From positions 38,020,503 through 38,084,502 of the forward strand of contig NC_067286.1 of the NCBI RefSeq assembly GCF_020740795.1: 64,000 nucleotides of DNA, written 5' to 3'. Within the stretch, counting starts at the first letter, position 1. Each line of letters starts with the position of its first letter. Below the pieces are notes generated by a model. That model did not search any database. It had not been told where the DNA came from and saw only the letters and a list, made by a program, of their open reading frames with translations. The stretch comes from Apus apus (taxonomy: Eukaryota > Chordata > Aves > Apodiformes > Apodidae). The position numbers were made by a program, and so were the translations under genes. Below, one piece after another: positions 60,144-64,000 of the stretch.

Positions 60144-63100
60144 AATTGTTCCAACTACTGAGTGTGTTTTTGCAGATACTAGTAAGGATCTAACTGGGTG
60201 TGTAATATGGGGGCAGAAATTAGACCTTTAACTTCCCTATTTAGTTGGCAGAGGTGCAGGTGGTCTCTCTTGCAGTTTGGAAGGAGTCTGCTCTCTCCAC
60301 TGAATTCTGAATTTAAGCATCTACTTTTATGTTTCTCTCCATCACATTAAGACTTGCTAAAGCTTTATAAAGTTATCAGTTTTCCTTTGCATGGAAATGA
60401 AATAGTTTTTCTATTGCAGTCTTGGCAAATACAAATTCAGCCCAAAAATACTAAAATCATATCAATGGATATAATTATTCCATGCATTTGTATATTACAG
60501 AATTGCAAGATGTGCTTGTGTGTCTGAAATAAAACAAAAATCTCACACTTGACAAGGTTATTAGTAACCTGAAATGTTTCAATAGTTCTTAATAGACCTG
60601 ATAAAACTTTTCATAGAAGAGTGGCAATCTCCAAATTGTCAGAAGTCTTCAGCTGGTCACCTATTTCTGTAGCACAGCTGAATGTACAGTGTCAAGTACC
60701 TGGATTGCAAGTAGAAGAGTTAAATAGAATTTTTAAAAATCCTGCATATGTTCTAATGCATGCTTACCTACAGACAAATGAAATCTATTAATTGTGGAAC
60801 TTACTGGAGAATGTAAGAGATGTACACTGGCCTGTGCTCTCCAGTTCACTCTCTGATGGTGACTAATTTACACTGTGGGTTGCTAGTAACAAAATAATAT
60901 TTTCTTAGGTAAGAAAGGTTGTAATTATTTGAAATTTTGCAGTGTCAGGCAGTTGTGTTCCACTCTACAAGAAAACTGCCTAAGCATAAGCAATTGCATA
61001 TATATATTTATACATATATGTAGATATAGGTGGATACGGCATCCTAAAGGGAACTGGTAACTAAATTAATAACATTCTATATTTATTTTTACAGGATTCA
61101 TTTAAGGCAAATTACTCTAGCGTATAATTAAAATGGAAATATTGTTCGTCAAATGAATTTAATTGGTAAATGAATTAAACCACTCTTCTGTATGATGGGA
61201 GAGTTCTCATCACTAACTGATGTCTTAAAAGCTGTGTTTTTACATCATATGTCATTAGAGTAAGAAATGTGGTATTGTTGTATGGTTAACAGAGGTTGGT
61301 GATTGATTCTATTTTGGTGTGTCCACAAGCACAGTCTTGGTTATTTAAAAAAAATTACAATTATCCAAATGAGTGTGCTATTGAAATATGAGAGGCCAGT
61401 GACCATGAGAATACAATAAAAACAGTGAGGTGAATTTTTCTTTAGTGTGACAAGCACTTTTCAGAGCATACTAGTTATCTATTTGTGGTTGATTAACTGT
61501 AAGCAGAAGTGAGTTTTAAAGATGGAGTTGAGACAGGAGAGTGTTGGGTTGACGTTGGCTTTTTTCATATTTGTTGGGGTTTATGTTTGTTCTTTATACT
61601 TAAGGTTTCATATAGCATAATATGCGTCTGAAGTCTGGCAAAACATAGGTGGTACAACTTATAAAGTCTGATCATGAAGCAAGTTTTACAGCCTGAAGTT
61701 CCTGCAGAGTTTGCAGTGGAAGAAGGTGGCAGGATCAAGAGGAACAGACTTTTTGTTTTTCATTTTGAGTGAACATGAAAGGAGTCGAGTAGACATTTGC
61801 TAAACACTTAGAGAAGATTCTGAAGTAGTTTGGGAAAGACTGATAGAAGAGGGCATGCAGATTGGTTTTTTTTTGTCTAGCCTTAGAAAGGAGAGAGGTC
61901 AAGTTTAAACACAGGAGAGAATAAAGGTGGGAGGTTGTTTTGTTTAGTCTGGTTGGGAGGTGCAACTGGGAAAGAGGTACATTGCTCTTCTCCTTTCCTT
62001 ACTTCTAGCCATAGGTTCGCAGTCCTTTATTTCTTCGATCTAATTATTACAGAGCTGCAGCACATTCTAAAGGAAATCAGAAATAGCGGAAATCTGATTT
62101 TCTGTACAATACACTACCTGATCTCAGACCTCTGCAAGGCCACCCTGTGGTCTTATGCCAGAAACTAGGTGGAGAGGGAGAAGGAAGAGGGGAATAATGA
62201 AACTTAACCTGTTGCCCACAGCAGCAGCATTTTACAACTAGATCAGATTAGATTTAAGAAACAGTATGAGAGAGACAGCAAGCAGTGAACTCATGACAAG
62301 GGAAGAAAAAACATGCTTGAGAGGACATAGAGGTTCTTAAGGATGTTGGAGAGTATATGTTTGGCCTATGCAACTGAAGAAGCCCCTTGAAAGATTTTTA
62401 AATTCAGAGCAAAAATGACAGGAAAAAAGCAGTCTGCAAAATAGATTATCTGTTTTGTTTCATAACAAGTTCTTTATTTTCCTTTATTTTATAATGTATC
62501 TTATTGTAGTTTTTTCTCTAATGAAATACACTGTAGAGTTTGAAATCCCTTTTGTTGTTTTTCATTGTACGAATTTTAGGAACAAGTACAGGCAGTTCTG
62601 ATTCAAAACTGATTCATTGTCCCATCACAATGTCTTAAATTTTATTTAATTCTCACTAAGTCCCGCTCATTCTTCTATTTCTAGATTATAGTTTGGGAAG
62701 AATTTATACACAAAAAATTCTGTATAGGAGGAAAAATCTGTAATAAAAATGCTAAGAAAAATGTTATTTATATTTTCAGGTTCTTTAGTCCTTAAATTAA
62801 GTTTAAATTTAATTATTTTAGGAAAGAGATTATGAATAGTACTGTCACTCAGAAGTAGTATCCAAATATCCTTTGGACCAAACTTATTCAAAACAGATTG
62901 AGAGGCAGTATTTGTGTACCCTCACACTGCTTGGAATAAGTAATGCACATGTCAAAATGGAAGTCTACCCTTTTTAGTTACCCCTATGCATGCATTGTAA
63001 ATAAGTGAAAATATTTTCTTATAGCGTTAATTCTAGTGTTTACTATGGTTTTCACAGCTTTTGAATCTATGGACTACAGCCAGCTGTCAGGAATTCTTGC

Positions 63101-64000
63101 AGTCTGCTCTTGTTAATTGTAAAAATTGCAGCTGACAAGTTGCTGAAGTTTTATTTTCCCTCTGTTTCTGCAGGACAACTGTAGTTGTCACCGTTGTGCT
63201 GTCTGCTGTAAAAGAGTAATTGCATGTTCCCAACTGAATGAATATCTTAGGTGTTTGTCAGATTTATTAACACATGGTTTTTCATGTATCTATCACTAAT
63301 AATTTCTAGATAAAATTAAAGTGTTACTTTAGAATGTAGAGTATTTTTAAGAAACAAAATACCCCTGCTCTTTCTAGCCTACTACCATGAAAAGCAGGTG
63401 TGCTTTTTCTGAGGAGGCATTTGATTGTAGATGCTGAATTTGGTAACAGGATGGTTTGCTGGTTTTGAGTTTGTGGGTTTTTTCTTGTAATAGTATTTTA
63501 GTAATGAGTTTAGCTCATAAGTGAAGAACCTGTTTCAGCCCTTGCATAAAAGCAGGGAACTTCTAGGAAGAGTAACCCAGTTGGAAACCTTTATATTATA
63601 CATTGAAGGAAAAAAAAAATAAAAATGCTGATATTAATGAAATTTCCACTGATGATGTTGCTTACACTTTTGCCAAATTTTGTTGCTAGCCAGTATGAAA
63701 AAATCTGCAGAGTTGTGCTTCAATCAACACTTGATTTTTTGGGGGTTGTGGGTTTTTTTTAACATGTGATCTAGTGTGATGCCTTTTTTTTTTGAGTGCC
63801 ATAGATGTTAGTTGATATCTGACTGTCCTACAGTAAAAAGCTATTTCTATCATTTTTCTTCTAGAAATTATAATGGACAAAATTTTGTTTTTTTTAAATC
63901 CTGTAGCTGAAGTTTGTTTATTATTGTCACTTCAGTGTTTTGGTGGAATATTGAATTTATCTCGATTAAAAGCTTAATCCGATTTATATTTGTTAGCTGT

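Larger units (their letters stand above)
57913..64000 (+). other. ARHGAP5: ARHGAP5 intron 7, truncated by window end
   Basis: At least 6.1 kb. It contains the CR1 complex at 58810-60143. From 60144 to 64000 there is AT-rich sequence with an AT-dinucleotide patch near 61000 and no recognised exon, repeat or RNA. Confidence 0.8.

Noticed and set aside
1..64000. tRNA genes, rRNA, CRISPR arrays, bacterial operons, intact retroviral genes
   Set aside because: None was recognised on reading both strands. The sequence is a vertebrate nuclear locus.

Overview
This window looks like avian (or other sauropsid) nuclear DNA. It is AT-rich and intron-rich, with one large vertebrate gene and several CR1 LINE fragments of the bird type, whose 3' tips carry the characteristic 'attctatgattctatga' tail. 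There are no operons, plasmid or phage genes, and no CRISPR array or tRNA was seen. The species cannot be fixed from the sequence.

Layout. Positions 1-16.2 kb are intergenic. They hold CR1 fragments (about 1.69-2.37, 8.85-9.32, 13.45-13.67 and 15.21-15.31 kb), a two-copy repeat of about 220 bp that I cannot assign to a family (9.85-10.07 and 10.52-10.75 kb), and one unrecognised minus-strand open exon-like block with good splice signals (3419-3662). Positions 16.2-17.8 kb are a CpG-island promoter with NRF1-like, YY1-like and G-quadruplex motifs. From there, plus-strand ARHGAP5 (p190-B RhoGAP) runs to the right edge. It has a non-coding exon in the island (ending 17534), a probable second non-coding exon (24930-25036), a giant coding exon (29399-33297, ATG at 29575) and four small GAP-domain exons (43316-43463, 54476-54553, 55979-56110, 57807-57912). 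The splice phases all agree and give about 1395 codons. The last exon, encoding the end of the GAP domain and the C-terminal tail, was not found and should lie past 64000.

How it works together. The CpG island probably drives ARHGAP5. The 5' leader, if spliced as inferred, carries five upstream ATGs, and the last uORF ends overlapping the tandem start codons. The encoded protein joins an N-terminal GTPase module, FF domains, pseudoGTPase folds and SH2-docking tyrosines to a C-terminal RhoGAP domain. The introns carry CR1 fragments of both orientations, microsatellites, and a GC-rich islet at 20.0-20.2 kb with a near-perfect CTCF core motif.

Most noteworthy for follow-up are the unassigned minus-strand exon candidate, the orphan two-copy repeat, the layered uORFs, the CTCF islet, a possible divergent transcript, and a CR1 bracketed by inverted 3' tips. 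No clearly new biological system was found.
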